Source of the DNA: Ktedonobacter sp. SOSP1-85
Lineage (GTDB): Bacteria; Chloroflexota; Ktedonobacteria; Ktedonobacterales; Ktedonobacteraceae
Direction: 5' to 3'
Length of the DNA: 64,000 nucleotides
NCBI RefSeq assembly: GCF_016587415.1
Contig: NZ_BNJI01000001.1
Coordinates: 4,193,501-4,257,500, forward strand
Of this stretch, positions 42,585 through 51,847 are shown piece by piece; position 1 is the stretch's first letter, and every line of letters begins with the position of its first letter. The notes beneath the pieces were generated by a model that was not told where the DNA came from, ran no database searches, and was given only the letters and a program-made list of their open reading frames with translations. Made by a program: the position numbers and the translations under genes.

Positions 42585-44078
42585 ATGACGACAAACACCG
42601 CAATTTCGGTTCAGAGTACGTTTCTGCGCCAGCAGCCAGTGAAGATGCTCATTGGCGGACAATGGGTTGAGTCCGCCAGTGGCAAGACCTTTGCCACCAT
42701 AAATCCAGCCACGACAGAGGTACTGGCGCAGGTCGCCGAGGGGGAGAGTGAAGACATCAATCGCGCGGTCGTTGCGGCCCGTAAAGCCTTCGAGAGTGGT
42801 CCCTGGCCGAAGATGACGCCCTCGCAGCGGGGGCGCTTGCTCTGGAAGCTGGCCGACCTGCTGGAGGCGCATGCCGAAGAGTTCGCCGCGTTGGAGACGC
42901 TTGATAACGGCAAGCCGATCAAATACGCGAAGGGTGGGGATGTCCCCCTGACAGTCGACCACTTCCGCTACTTCGCGGGCTGGGCCTCCAAACTGGAGGG
43001 CGAGACCATCCCAGTCTCCATCCCCAATATGTTTACCTATACCTTGCGCGAACCCCTGGGCGTGGTGGGACAGATTATCCCCTGGAACTTCCCGCTCCAG
43101 ATGGCCTCCTGGAAGCTTGCTCCTGCCCTGGCTTGTGGCAACACGGTTGTGCTCAAACCGGCGGAACAGACACCACTCACGGCCCTGCGCCTGGGCGAGC
43201 TTATCTGTGAGGCTGGCTTCCCCGATGGTGCCGTCAATATTGTTCCCGGCTTTGGCGAAACGGCTGGCGCGGCCCTGGCGGCGCACCCCGATGTCGATAA
43301 GATTGCCTTTACAGGTTCGACCGAGGTTGGCCGCAAGATTGTCGAGGCGAGCGCGGGCAACCTGAAGAAGGTCACGCTGGAGTTGGGAGGCAAGTCGCCG
43401 AACATTATCTTCCCCGATGCCGATCTCAAATATGCCGTGCGGGGAGCGATGAACGCTATCTTCTTTAACCAGGGCCAGGTCTGCACCGCTGGCAGCCGTC
43501 TCTTTGTGCATCAATCGGTCTATGAGCAGGTGGTAAGTGGCCTGGCCGAGTATGCGCAGAAAATGAAGATAGGCGCGGGTATCGATCCGGCAAGCGATCT
43601 GGGACCGCTGGTGTCGCAGGAACAGTTGGAGCGCGTGCTGGGCTATGTCGAGAGCGGCAGGCACGAGGGGGCCAGCGTCGTGACCGGTGGCGAGCGCGTA
43701 GCCACACAGGACCTGGCGGGCTACTTTATGCGTCCAACCGTTTTTGATGGTGTGCAGGACGAGATGCGTATCGCGCGCGAAGAGATTTTTGGTCCCGTAG
43801 TGGTGGCGCTCCCCTTTGAGAACGTTGAAGAGGTGGCGGCGCGTGCCAACGCCTCCATATATGGTCTGGCGGCAGGTGTCTGGACAAGCGATGTGAAGAT
43901 CGCGCACAAAATGGCATCGACCCTGAAGGCGGGCGTGGTCTGGGTTAATACCTATAACATGTTCGATGCCGCAGCCCCCTTTGGAGGGTATAAACAAAGT
44001 GGGTATGGCCGAGAGATGGGGCACGCGGTCCTGGACGCGTATACACAAACAAAAACCGTCTGGATGGGCCTGCGCTAA
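42585..44078 (+). CDS. NAD(P)-dependent aldehyde dehydrogenase
   Basis: 497 aa, GAGAGG before ATG 42585. The ALDH superfamily motifs are complete: VGQIIPWNFPLQMASWKLAP, FTGSTEVG, catalytic Glu in LELGGKSP, catalytic Cys in QGQVCTAGSR, and the C-terminal GGYKQSGYGREMG. It would oxidise an aldehyde to the acid; betaine-aldehyde or generic aliphatic aldehydes are typical for this subfamily but not proven. A 14-bp hairpin (44088-44137) follows it. It may be co-transcribed with the phosphotransferase-family gene. Confidence 0.93.
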   Translation: MTTNTAISVQSTFLRQQPVKMLIGGQWVESASGKTFATINPATTEVLAQVAEGESEDINRAVVAARKAFESGPWPKMTPSQRGRLLWKLADLLEAHAEEFAALETLDNGKPIKYAKGGDVPLTVDHFRYFAGWASKLEGETIPVSIPNMFTYTLREPLGVVGQIIPWNFPLQMASWKLAPALACGNTVVLKPAEQTPLTALRLGELICEAGFPDGAVNIVPGFGETAGAALAAHPDVDKIAFTGSTEVGRKIVEASAGNLKKVTLELGGKSPNIIFPDADLKYAVRGAMNAIFFNQGQVCTAGSRLFVHQSVYEQVVSGLAEYAQKMKIGAGIDPASDLGPLVSQEQLERVLGYVESGRHEGASVVTGGERVATQDLAGYFMRPTVFDGVQDEMRIAREEIFGPVVVALPFENVEEVAARANASIYGLAAGVWTSDVKIAHKMASTLKAGVVWVNTYNMFDAAAPFGGYKQSGYGREMGHAVLDAYTQTKTVWMGLR

Positions 44079-44087
44079 GAAGGTGCT

Positions 44088-44137
44088 ACGATAGAGTAAG
44101 GCCCTCTTAACAATCCCCCGGTCCCTTACTCTATCGT
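44088..44137 (+). terminator. Terminator after the aldehyde dehydrogenase gene
   Basis: ACGATAGAGTAAGG / CCTTACTCTATCGT 14-bp perfect stem with a 22-nt loop, 9 bp after the stop codon and followed by TTTACC. The remaining sequence to 44538 is AT-rich and holds no recognised feature. Confidence 0.65.
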
Positions 44138-44538
44138 TTACCTGACAAATAGAACGCGCCCGCGTTCGTTTTTAGCGGATACAGTTTTGATCCCTCTTAA
44201 ATTTTGTATCCTCCTATCCCTTAAATGGCTGGGCTGTACCGATTCGTTAAAAACAAGAATAGCATGGTATAGCAAAAACGGTTTTTGGTGATTACATATG
44301 CTAACAAAAGATGCAATTTTAGATATTAGTGTAAATGAAACTATATTCAGTGCTCTTGCGAAGCCACACCAGAGGGCATAGGTTATTACATTGGCGTATA
44401 AAGAAATTATTAAAATTAGTTATTTTATAGCTAAAACAGCGTATAAAAGCTCTTTTCATAGAGGGGATTTTGTAGTACTCTAGGGATGGGGGAAAGCATG
44501 TTTTTTTGTGAGTCACCGCAGATTTAGGAGCTGGTGTT

Positions 44539-46206
44539 ATGGTGAACGTTGACAGGTATGAACTACCATTTTCGTTTGAGCAACCTGAGTACATTCGCGT
44601 CCCGCTTTTGAATATTTTGCAGCAAGCTGAGAAGCAGGGACAGACCGCGACCGGGATGTCAATGCGTCCACAACATGTTCTCATTATTGACCCGAATGAG
44701 AATCGTTCACGCTACATCAAGCATCTTCTTGCAACGAGTGGGTATCCGTCAATGGTGACGACCAGTGCCTTAGATGCTTTTACGCTTATTTTACAGGGGA
44801 CCATCCTGCCATTTGCTGTTGTGCTTGGCCATGCAGAAACAAATGACCGCTTCTTTCTGCAACGCCTTCTGACCCAGACGAAGCAGCAGCATGTCGTGAT
44901 TATTCGTTTGCTCTCTCAAGCACGTGATGTTACCACTAACAAGCCTTCTTTAAACTGGCCGGAGACGGGTATGCAGAGGAATACACGGCCTACAACAAAC
45001 CCGCCTTCCTATACATTACCGCCTCTGAACTACCCAGACGCTCCCGCCTCTACACCCACGACCCCTGCGCCGCAGGCACCAATTTCTCGGCCTTTCTCGC
45101 CTTTTAGCACCTCCTGGTTGGAAGGCAATGAGCGTAAGACACAGACTCCCGCTGAGAGGCAAGTGCCTCCCTACCAGTCACCCTCTACTCTACCTGGACC
45201 TGGCAGGGAAGCGCCAATAACTCAGATTCCTCAGCGTGATTTCCCTTCCCAATCCTATCCAGCCTTGCCAACCAATACCGATGCCGCCTTGAAAACCGGG
45301 AATACGGGCTGGCCACGTGAGCAAACGCCCTCTCCTGCTAAACGGGCTCCTGAACTTCAACTGCCCTCATTAGAAGGTCAGGAACTGGGGCGCTATCGTG
45401 TGAGTATTCCGCTTAGTAAACATGTGTATCGTACTTATGATCGTATGCGTGAGAGCGATATTGCCCTGAAAGCCTATCCAACCGATGCCATTCCCTACGC
45501 GCTTATGGACAGGACATTGGAAGAGGATAATATCTTTCAACTAGAATTTCGCTTGCTGGAATCGGTGAAGCACGCGCACATCCTGCCGGTTTTGAATACG
45601 GGAAAGTCTTATATCAGTGGCGTTCCTTTTATCTTCAAAACCATGCCATTGTGTTCTGAAGGCCCGCTGAATGAGTGGATACGAGAGCGGAAGAATAAGC
45701 TCTTTACACCACGCGACGTGGCCCCAGTCCTTATGCAACTGGCGGAGGCCTTACAGTTTGCACACGAGAATAACGTGATCTATCAGAACTTTAAGTTCTC
45801 CAATTTATTGATACAAAAGAAAGGGAAGACGCTGAGCGACCTCCATCTCTTGCTCGGAGATTTTGCCGTGACACAGGATGGCTCGTTCTTCTCACATTCT
45901 CAGGATGCCTATCTCTATGTGGCTCCTGAGCGCTGGTCGGGCCGGGTCCTGCCTGCCTCGGATCAGTATGGATTGGCCGCCATGATGTATGAGTTATTGA
46001 CGGGCCGTCCCCCCTTCCAGAAAGCTGCTGAGCAGACGATGAAGCATATGCATCTCAACATGCCGCCTCAGCCCCCAAGCTCGTACAACGCCGCTTTATC
46101 GACATCAGTAAATATGGTCTTGCTCAAGGCGCTAGCCAAACGGCCTGAAGAGCGTTTTGCATCGGTATTACATTTCGCCGAGGCATTTCGCAACTATTGT
46201 GTCTGA
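44539..46206 (+). CDS. Degenerate receiver fused to protein-kinase-like (pseudokinase) domain
   Basis: 555 aa, AGGAG before ATG 44539. Residues 48-135 form a receiver-like domain (HVLIIDPNENRSRYIKHLLA) whose phosphoacceptor position reads FAVVLGHAE, lacking Asp. After a Pro/Thr-rich linker (about 145-275), a kinase-like domain (about 285-555) keeps the ALK lysine (about 310) and APERW. However, HRD is YQN (YQNFKFSN, about 415), DFG is DFA, and the glycine-rich loop is not recognisable. Phosphotransfer is therefore doubtful; a scaffold or nucleotide-sensor role is inferred. No obvious partner lies next to it. Confidence 0.82.
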   Translation: MVNVDRYELPFSFEQPEYIRVPLLNILQQAEKQGQTATGMSMRPQHVLIIDPNENRSRYIKHLLATSGYPSMVTTSALDAFTLILQGTILPFAVVLGHAETNDRFFLQRLLTQTKQQHVVIIRLLSQARDVTTNKPSLNWPETGMQRNTRPTTNPPSYTLPPLNYPDAPASTPTTPAPQAPISRPFSPFSTSWLEGNERKTQTPAERQVPPYQSPSTLPGPGREAPITQIPQRDFPSQSYPALPTNTDAALKTGNTGWPREQTPSPAKRAPELQLPSLEGQELGRYRVSIPLSKHVYRTYDRMRESDIALKAYPTDAIPYALMDRTLEEDNIFQLEFRLLESVKHAHILPVLNTGKSYISGVPFIFKTMPLCSEGPLNEWIRERKNKLFTPRDVAPVLMQLAEALQFAHENNVIYQNFKFSNLLIQKKGKTLSDLHLLLGDFAVTQDGSFFSHSQDAYLYVAPERWSGRVLPASDQYGLAAMMYELLTGRPPFQKAAEQTMKHMHLNMPPQPPSSYNAALSTSVNMVLLKALAKRPEERFASVLHFAEAFRNYCV

Positions 46207-46232
46207 GTGTAGAGAGCGACAAGAGGACGGGC

Positions 46233-46306
46233 ACGACGCAACTAAAGTACGCGTCTACATATCATGTCGAACCATGATATGTAGACGCGTACTTTAGTTG
46301 CGTCGT
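46233..46306. terminator. Perfect palindrome of the CGTCTACATAT family (copy 1)
   Basis: 34-bp perfect arms with loop TCGAAC; the core ACGCGTCTACATATCATG recurs in copies at 61677 and 63657. It lies between convergent genes and probably terminates both. Confidence 0.75.
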
Positions 46307-46312
46307 CGCGCG

Positions 46313-46927
46313 TTAGGGTTGTCCGCGTGTGCCTGAGAGGCGCTCGGCAAAATCCCCAATATAGGGAATCTTGAATTTGACTCCACGCCATGCCTGAAGC
46401 ATCAGAAAGACCCAGACGAGGACCAGCGCCACAACGACAATGTTGAACACGCACCCAAAAAGTCCAATAATAAAGCCGAGAACGGGGAGAGACTTAAGCA
46501 GGCCGAGGATTACAATGAATGCAAGGACTGCCAGCGAGAAGAGCGTGGACTGAGCCGCTGAGAAGCGCACAAAACGATTCTGGCGCTCGCGAAAGAGAAA
46601 GTAGATGCCGCTCAGGGGCCCCAATGCATAGCTCCAGATGGCGGCCTTGCGGGCGCTCATACCTGTCGATGTTTGACCATAAGCCTGCTGGCGTTCAACC
46701 GCGCTACGGGGTGGCTGGTAGGAGGTCGAACTCTGATATTGCTGCTGCTGCTGCTGTTGTTGTTGCTGCTGCTGCTGACCTCCATAGCTTTGCTCATAGC
46801 CACCAGAGGGCGATGATTGTAATGTTGCTCCATAGGGATCGTCAGGGTTATATGGTGGTTGTGAAGGCGGCGTAGAGCCACTATAGCCCCCATAGGAATT
46901 AGGATCTTGATTTGATGGTGTGCCCAT
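46313..46927 (-). CDS. DUF4870-like small membrane protein with polyGln region
   Basis: 204 aa from ATG 46927 (GAGGAAG upstream; the longer frame is less likely). The first about 85 residues are Gly/Pro/Tyr-rich and hold a run of about 13 Gln encoded by alternating CAG/CAA. The C-terminal half has a DUF4870-like pattern: AAIWSYALGPLSGIYFLFRERQNRFVRFSAAQS, then two or three TM helices. It likely sits in the cytoplasmic membrane; function unknown. Confidence 0.8.
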   Translation of the reverse strand: MGTPSNQDPNSYGGYSGSTPPSQPPYNPDDPYGATLQSSPSGGYEQSYGGQQQQQQQQQQQQQYQSSTSYQPPRSAVERQQAYGQTSTGMSARKAAIWSYALGPLSGIYFLFRERQNRFVRFSAAQSTLFSLAVLAFIVILGLLKSLPVLGFIIGLFGCVFNIVVVALVLVWVFLMLQAWRGVKFKIPYIGDFAERLSGTRGQP

Positions 46928-47012
46928 GAAGTCTTCCTCTTTATTCATTATGCAAGGATGCTTATACCATATAGTACGCTACAGGCAAAAAAAGGTTAGA
47001 CGCTTTTGTATG

Positions 47013-47084
47013 CATGGTCAAGCGTGTAGGTTGGTTCTTGTCGGGCATTCGCCCGACAAGAACCAACCTACACGCTTGACCATG
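47013..47084 (-). terminator. Perfect 34-bp-arm palindrome
   Basis: CATGGTCAAGCGTGTAGGTT... with exact complement and loop ATTC, 25 bp beyond the stop of the holin-like gene. It is followed by TGAGCGCC, similar to the tails beside other palindromes. Confidence 0.7.
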
Positions 47085-47108
47085 AGCGCCAATGAATATC
47101 ATGGAGGG

Positions 47109-47555
47109 CTAGGGCACCTGTTGATATCCTGGAGCATAGCTCCCCTGCGCGTATTGAGGGGTGGACGTATTCTGACCATAGAACTGTCCATTATATGTCT
47201 GTGCGGAGCCATTGTTACTCGGGGTGGATGTTGTAGACACCTGGTTTAACGTGTAAACTGCCGCCTCGATCATGACCGAGATGGTTGTGGGCGAGGCCGG
47301 TATACCTAACTCTTTAAGCACTTGCTGCACCAGGGTCACCGCCGCTTGCTTTTTATCCGCGCTGGTCGTCACATCGTTGGCGGTCTGCTCGATAGCTGAA
47401 ACTACGGAGTTGACGACCTGCTCGACCATCGAGCGACGCTGCTCAGGCAGATTTTGTATAAGCTTTTTGTAGAGCACGCTGGACACCGAGATGAGCGGTG
47501 GTAAAACGATGGGCAAGAGGACGATTAAAAGTTGATACAAATTTGCATCTTTCAT
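47109..47555 (-). CDS. LLH-type phage-holin-like small membrane protein
   Basis: 148 aa, AGGAGG before ATG 47555. One N-terminal TM segment (about residues 7-30; LLIVLLPIVLPPLISVSSVL). The conserved LLH-holin block follows: ADKKQAAVTLVQQVLKELGI then ISVMIEAAVYTLNQ. The tail is Ser/Gln/Tyr-rich. Holin-like families are often chromosomal and not lytic, and there are no phage genes here. Role unknown. Confidence 0.78.
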   Translation of the reverse strand: MKDANLYQLLIVLLPIVLPPLISVSSVLYKKLIQNLPEQRRSMVEQVVNSVVSAIEQTANDVTTSADKKQAAVTLVQQVLKELGIPASPTTISVMIEAAVYTLNQVSTTSTPSNNGSAQTYNGQFYGQNTSTPQYAQGSYAPGYQQVP

Positions 47556-47638
47556 AGGTGAAACCTCCTGTCAACTAAAAACATCGTTCCACTATAGAAA
47601 CGCTCATTATGCAGTATTTTTGGTGATAGAGTTAGAGT

Positions 47639-47682
47639 AAAAAAAGAAGGCGCTGGCAACGCGCCAGCACCTTCTTTTTTTG
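47639..47682 (-). terminator. Terminator of the E1-E2 operon
   Basis: AAAAAAAGAAGG...CCTTCTTTTTTT stem of 19 bp with one C/A mismatch and short AAC loop, located beyond repeat R5 in the direction of transcription, with T-runs on both strands. Confidence 0.75.
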
Positions 47683-47690
47683 TAGATTAC

Positions 47691-47780
47691 TTTTTCTCCG
47701 AACACCCTGAGCGCGCTTGTCCCCGAATGGGGGAAGCGCTAGTCACATAAGTGACGTTGGGTTTCGGAATAAGATCTTAG
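47691..47780 (+). repeat. Dispersed modular repeat, copy R5
   Basis: TTTTTCTCCGAACACCCTGA, module GTCCCCGAATGGGGG, GCGCTAGTCACATAAGTGAC, then TTGGGTTTCGGAATAAGATC. The end CTTAG contains the stop codon of the E2 gene on the other strand, as R3 does for the USP gene. Confidence 0.8.
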
Positions 47781-49090
47781 CCAAGCAGGGCATAGGGATT
47801 TTGCAAGAGCCGTTTGACTTCCTGGAGGAAGCGTGCGACCATTGCGCCGTAGAGAATACGATGATCGGCTGAGAGTGTGAGTGGCATGATATCGCGAATG
47901 ACGGGTTGCCCATCGACGGGAACAAACGTCTTGCGCGTGGAGGCCACAGCCAGGATCGCGGCTTCAGGTGGATTGATAATCGCCGAGAAACCGCTGACAT
48001 CCATCATACCCAGGTTCGAGATTGAGAAGGTGCCACCGCTCAGGTCCGCGACTGAGAGCTTATTGTTGCGTGCCTTCTGGATCAGCTCGCGCACCTCGCG
48101 GGCGATTGTGCGTACCCCCTTAATATTGGCATCCTTGATCACGGGGACGACGAGGGCATTGGGCACATCGACAGCTACGCCGATATTGATGTGCTTATGG
48201 CGAATGAACTGTCCATCGCGATATGAGCCATTGACATCAGGGAATTTCTCCAGCGCCAGGGCACAGGCCTTAATGATCAGGTCATTGACGCTGACCTTGG
48301 TGCCCTCTTCGCCAGCCGCACTATTGAGCACCTGACGTAGTGCCAGGGCATCGGTCATATCAATCTCGTTGCTGACATAGAAGTGGGGCACAAACTGCTT
48401 GGATTCAAGCAGGCGATTGGCGATCCTCTTCTGTACAGACGAGATGGTTACGACCTCAGAATCCTCAGGAATTGCTGCCTGGGCAAAGGCTGGCGCCTGG
48501 AATTGCGGAGCCGCCTGAGTTGGCTGAGCAGGAGCCGCTGCCGAGGCCACTGGGGTCGTCGCGCGCTGCTGGGAGAGGTAATCCTCCAGGTCATCACGCA
48601 CGATGCGCCCGCTGGGACCTGTGCCCTTGATCTGACCCAGGTCAATACCATGCTCTTCAGCGATGCGGCGTGCCAGGGGAGAGGCTTTGACGCGACCCTC
48701 GGCCGTAGTAGACACCTCGCTGGTAGACACAGTTGAAGCCACGACGACTTCAGGTTTGCTTTCCTGTTGAGGCGCGCTGGCCCCATTGGCGCTCGCAGCC
48801 ACTTTGCTCTCAGCACTCGCGGCTACGCTGGTTGTTGCGCCTTTGCTTGCACCCGCGCCTGTGCCGATGACGGCGATAGTTTGACCGATGGGGGCAACCT
48901 CGCCCTCCTTGGTGAGAATTTGTTCGAGAATGCCGTTGTCGTAGGCCTCGATCTCCATATTGGCCTTGTCGGTCTCGACTTCGGCGATGATATCGCCCCG
49001 TTTGATCTCATCACCGGGCTTTTTGAGCCAGCGGGTAATGGTACCTTCCTGCATGGTATCGCTGAGTCGGGGCATGCTTACGTCGGGCAT
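47777..49090 (-). CDS. Dihydrolipoamide acyltransferase (E2) of 2-oxoacid dehydrogenase complex
   Basis: 437 aa, AAGGAG before ATG 49090. Lipoyl domain (1-75) with the lipoyl-lysine in EVETDKANMEIEA, Ala/Ser/Pro linker, E3-binding domain (about 140-175; ASPLARRIAEEHGIDL), and catalytic domain (about 210-437) with the conserved active-site region LSADHRILYGAMVARFL. The stop codon lies in repeat R5. It follows E1alpha and E1beta in an operon; no E3 gene is present. Substrate (pyruvate, acetoin or branched-chain acid) is not readable. Confidence 0.93.
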   Translation of the reverse strand: MPDVSMPRLSDTMQEGTITRWLKKPGDEIKRGDIIAEVETDKANMEIEAYDNGILEQILTKEGEVAPIGQTIAVIGTGAGASKGATTSVAASAESKVAASANGASAPQQESKPEVVVASTVSTSEVSTTAEGRVKASPLARRIAEEHGIDLGQIKGTGPSGRIVRDDLEDYLSQQRATTPVASAAAPAQPTQAAPQFQAPAFAQAAIPEDSEVVTISSVQKRIANRLLESKQFVPHFYVSNEIDMTDALALRQVLNSAAGEEGTKVSVNDLIIKACALALEKFPDVNGSYRDGQFIRHKHINIGVAVDVPNALVVPVIKDANIKGVRTIAREVRELIQKARNNKLSVADLSGGTFSISNLGMMDVSGFSAIINPPEAAILAVASTRKTFVPVDGQPVIRDIMPLTLSADHRILYGAMVARFLQEVKRLLQNPYALLG

Positions 49091-49096
49091 GGTATC

Positions 49097-50089
49097 TTAT
49101 CTCCTTTTGCGGCGAGGTGCGAGTTCGTTGATGGCCTCGATCAACTGTTTCGCTCCTGTGAGCGCGGCCAGTTCGAGTGGTTTGGAATAGGGGAGGGGAA
49201 CCTCAATGCTGGCGACACGCTTGACAGGAGCATCCAGGTAGTCGAACGCCTCTTCCTGAAGCGTGGCGGCGATTTCGGCTCCAACGCCATAGGTGCGCCA
49301 GTCCTCCTCAAAGATAACGGCGCGATTGGTCTTCTGCACCGATTTGACAATGGTTTCGGTATCCAGGGGGCGCAGTGAGCGCAGGTCGATGACCTCGATG
49401 CTCAGGCCGCTCTCCTGCTCCATGCGGGTGGCGACTTCAAGCGCGATGGAGGCCATGCGTGAGTAGCTGATGACGGTCAGATCATGCCCCTCTTTAGCGA
49501 TGCGAGCCTTACCGAAGGGGACAGTATAGTCGCCCTCAGGAACATTGCCTTTGGTATTGTACAGCGCCAGGTTCTCCAGGAAGAGGACCGGGTTGTTGTC
49601 GCGGATGGAGGTGCGTAGCAAGCCACGCGCATCTTCAGGCGTTGAAGGCGCGACGACTTTGAGGCCTGGTACATGTGCGAACCAGACTTCCAGGTTCTGG
49701 GAGTGGGTTGCCGAGAGCTGCTGACCACCACCACCGGGGGTACGAATGACCATTGGCACAGCCGTCTGGCCGCCAAACATATAGTGAATCTTGGCTGCGT
49801 GGTTGACGATCTCGTCAATGGCGAGCAAGATAAAGTTGATGGTCATGATCTCGACGACCGGGCGCAGGCCAAGCATAGCGGCGCCAACGGCCATACCTAC
49901 GAAGCCATTCTCGGCGATAGGTGTATCGAGCACGCGCTTGGAGCCAAACTCTTTGAGCAGGCCCGCGGTAATCTTGTAGGAGCCTTCGAAGATTCCAATC
50001 TCTTCTCCAAGTAAGAAGACATCCTTGTCGCGCAGCATTTCGTCGCGCAAGGTGTCATGAAGAGTCTGTCTAAATGTCATCTCTGCCAT
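49097..50089 (-). CDS. 2-oxoacid dehydrogenase E1 component, beta subunit
   Basis: 330 aa from ATG 50089 (AAGGG upstream). Typical E1-beta blocks: TFRQTLHDTLRDEMLRDKDVFLLGEEIG, PIAENGFVGMAVGAAMLGLRPVVE, YMFGGQTAVPMVIRTPGG and VFEEDWRTYGVGAEIAA. It pairs with E1-alpha to carry out TPP-dependent decarboxylation and reductive acylation of lipoyl-E2. Six nt separate it from the E2 gene, so an operon is likely. Confidence 0.92.
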   Translation of the reverse strand: MAEMTFRQTLHDTLRDEMLRDKDVFLLGEEIGIFEGSYKITAGLLKEFGSKRVLDTPIAENGFVGMAVGAAMLGLRPVVEIMTINFILLAIDEIVNHAAKIHYMFGGQTAVPMVIRTPGGGGQQLSATHSQNLEVWFAHVPGLKVVAPSTPEDARGLLRTSIRDNNPVLFLENLALYNTKGNVPEGDYTVPFGKARIAKEGHDLTVISYSRMASIALEVATRMEQESGLSIEVIDLRSLRPLDTETIVKSVQKTNRAVIFEEDWRTYGVGAEIAATLQEEAFDYLDAPVKRVASIEVPLPYSKPLELAALTGAKQLIEAINELAPRRKRR

Positions 50090-50113
50090 GGAATACAATC
50101 CCTTCCCTGAACC

Positions 50114-51169
50114 TTAGTGAGCGGCTGTGTCATCAGCGTAGATATAGTCATAGAGCGTATCCAGCGAGGGGAAGGGACTCTCTTCCGCAAAGTTAACAGC
50201 CTCTTCAACCTCCCGCTCAACCTGCTCGGCAATCTCGTTGATCCTGGTGTCATCTAGCAGACCCGCATCCTTGAGTCGTGCAGTATATTTGGCGATAGGA
50301 TCATTGATACCGCGCAAGCGCTGAACCTCGTCTCTGTCGCGATAGCGGTCAGGGTCAACAACCGAGTGCCCACGGAAGCGGAAGCTGACCGCCTCGATCA
50401 GGGTAGGCTCGCTCTTCTCACGCGCCAGCTTAACGGCCGAACGCATGGCGTCGCGTACCGCGAGGACATCGTTGCCATCGACGCGGATATTGTTCATATC
50501 GAAGGCGTTGCCTTTGCGATGCAGTTCAGCGACGGCTGAACCAGCCTCCACACGTGTACCCATGCCATACTGGTTATTGACGACGAAGAAGATAACGGGC
50601 AACTGGTAAATCTTAGCCAGGTTGAGTGACTCATAGAAGGGACCACCATTGGTCGCGCCATCGCCCATCTGACACGCGACGACCTCCTTGCCCTCGCGAT
50701 ATTTGATGGCATAAGCGGCACCCACCGCCAGGGGCACCTGCCCACCCACGATGCCATAGCCACCCATAAAGCGACTATTGATATCGAAAAGGTGCATTGA
50801 ACCGCCACGACCCTTGGTGATGCCTGTAGACTTTCCAAATAGCTCGGCCATAACCGCCTTCGCGGAGATGCCACGGCTGAGGGCATATCCATGCTCTCGA
50901 TAGTTGGCATAGATATAGTCTTCTGGACTAAGACCGTGGCAGAAGCCGACGACGGTGGCTTCCTCGCCCAGATTCAGGTGACAATAACCGCCAATACGGG
51001 CTTTGTTGTACATTTCGCCCGATTTCTCTTCGAAGCGGCGGATGAGCACCATCTCATAGTAATACTTGAGTAAGGTGTCCTTGTCTTCGTTCGCGATGAT
51101 CGCGGCGTCTGGTCTGCTACTGTCAGCAAGCTCAGAGGCCTTCGACCGCTTTTTCTGTTCCGTGTTCAT
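50114..51169 (-). CDS. 2-oxoacid dehydrogenase E1 component, alpha subunit
   Basis: 351 aa, AGGAG before ATG 51169. TPP-binding motif GDGATNGGPFYESLNLAKIY (about residues 165-190), RRFEEKSGEMYNKARIGG near the start, GRGGSMHLFDIN and the phosphorylation-loop-type sequence RFRGHSVVDPDRYRDRDEV. It forms the E1 heterotetramer with the downstream beta subunit. It is the first gene of the operon; the upstream gap 51170-51847 shows no clear promoter. Confidence 0.93.
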   Translation of the reverse strand: MNTEQKKRSKASELADSSRPDAAIIANEDKDTLLKYYYEMVLIRRFEEKSGEMYNKARIGGYCHLNLGEEATVVGFCHGLSPEDYIYANYREHGYALSRGISAKAVMAELFGKSTGITKGRGGSMHLFDINSRFMGGYGIVGGQVPLAVGAAYAIKYREGKEVVACQMGDGATNGGPFYESLNLAKIYQLPVIFFVVNNQYGMGTRVEAGSAVAELHRKGNAFDMNNIRVDGNDVLAVRDAMRSAVKLAREKSEPTLIEAVSFRFRGHSVVDPDRYRDRDEVQRLRGINDPIAKYTARLKDAGLLDDTRINEIAEQVEREVEEAVNFAEESPFPSLDTLYDYIYADDTAAH

Positions 51170-51847
51170 GACGGCTCCTGGTTTCTTTTTTTTACATGAT
51201 TGTAACGTGGGAGGCGCTATGTTTCAAACAGCCAGATAGGTAGCACAAGAAAAGGCTACATGTGGAAAACATGGCGGTGTGCTATCTGGAAAATTCCTAG
51301 AAAGTATGCTCAACGTTCAACTGATTGTACGCCTCCGTGCTAACTGGTTGTAACGTATCTATCCGATGACAGTCCAAGGATTATTATACAAAAGATATGC
51401 ATGGTTATGTCTATACGTGAGGGTAGAATTTAAGGTTTTTGCCTGAAGAGCAAGGAATATGAGCTAGCGCTCGCTCAGTTGAGCTTCTTCTGCCCTTCTG
51501 TCCGCTCTCTCCAGAGATACCAGCACATACCAGGAGTACTAGGGAAGTACTATGGGACGCTCGCGATCCCACCTGGTGGTAGCGTTTCTCTCCTCCCTCT
51601 TTCCATTGTGCCAATCGGATTAAATAGTGTTTTTAAGAAAGTTATTAGCAGTTGCTTTTTCTCTCTACTTTCGTCGTATTTTGTGTGTGGAAGGGAAAGA
51701 GGAGTGCCAGATGAATGAGAATAGATCACTCACTATGGTGTATGGGAGAAAACTCTCGCCTTGAATCCATCCTGGTTGGTGCTGTCGTACCAGAAGCAAC
51801 TTCTATCGAATTTCCTTAAAATCTGGGGTTGGGAGGAGCCAAAAGAC
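51170..51847. other. Divergent intergenic region, nothing recognised
   Basis: Between the E1-alpha gene (leftwards) and the hybrid kinase gene (rightwards). It holds short imperfect inverted repeats (e.g. CCACCTGGTGG near 51568) and an AT-rich stretch; no RNA gene or convincing promoter was found. Confidence 0.35.

Noticed and set aside
42558..44048. Long open frame of 496 codons on the minus strand opposite the aldehyde dehydrogenase
   Set aside because: It mirrors the ALDH gene in an antisense frame, has no recognisable domain, and the ALDH on the plus strand has complete catalytic motifs.
46745..46785. CAG/CAA microsatellite in the DUF4870-like gene
   Set aside because: Encodes a polyGln stretch common in disordered tails. 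It may vary in length but shows no sign of a functional switch.
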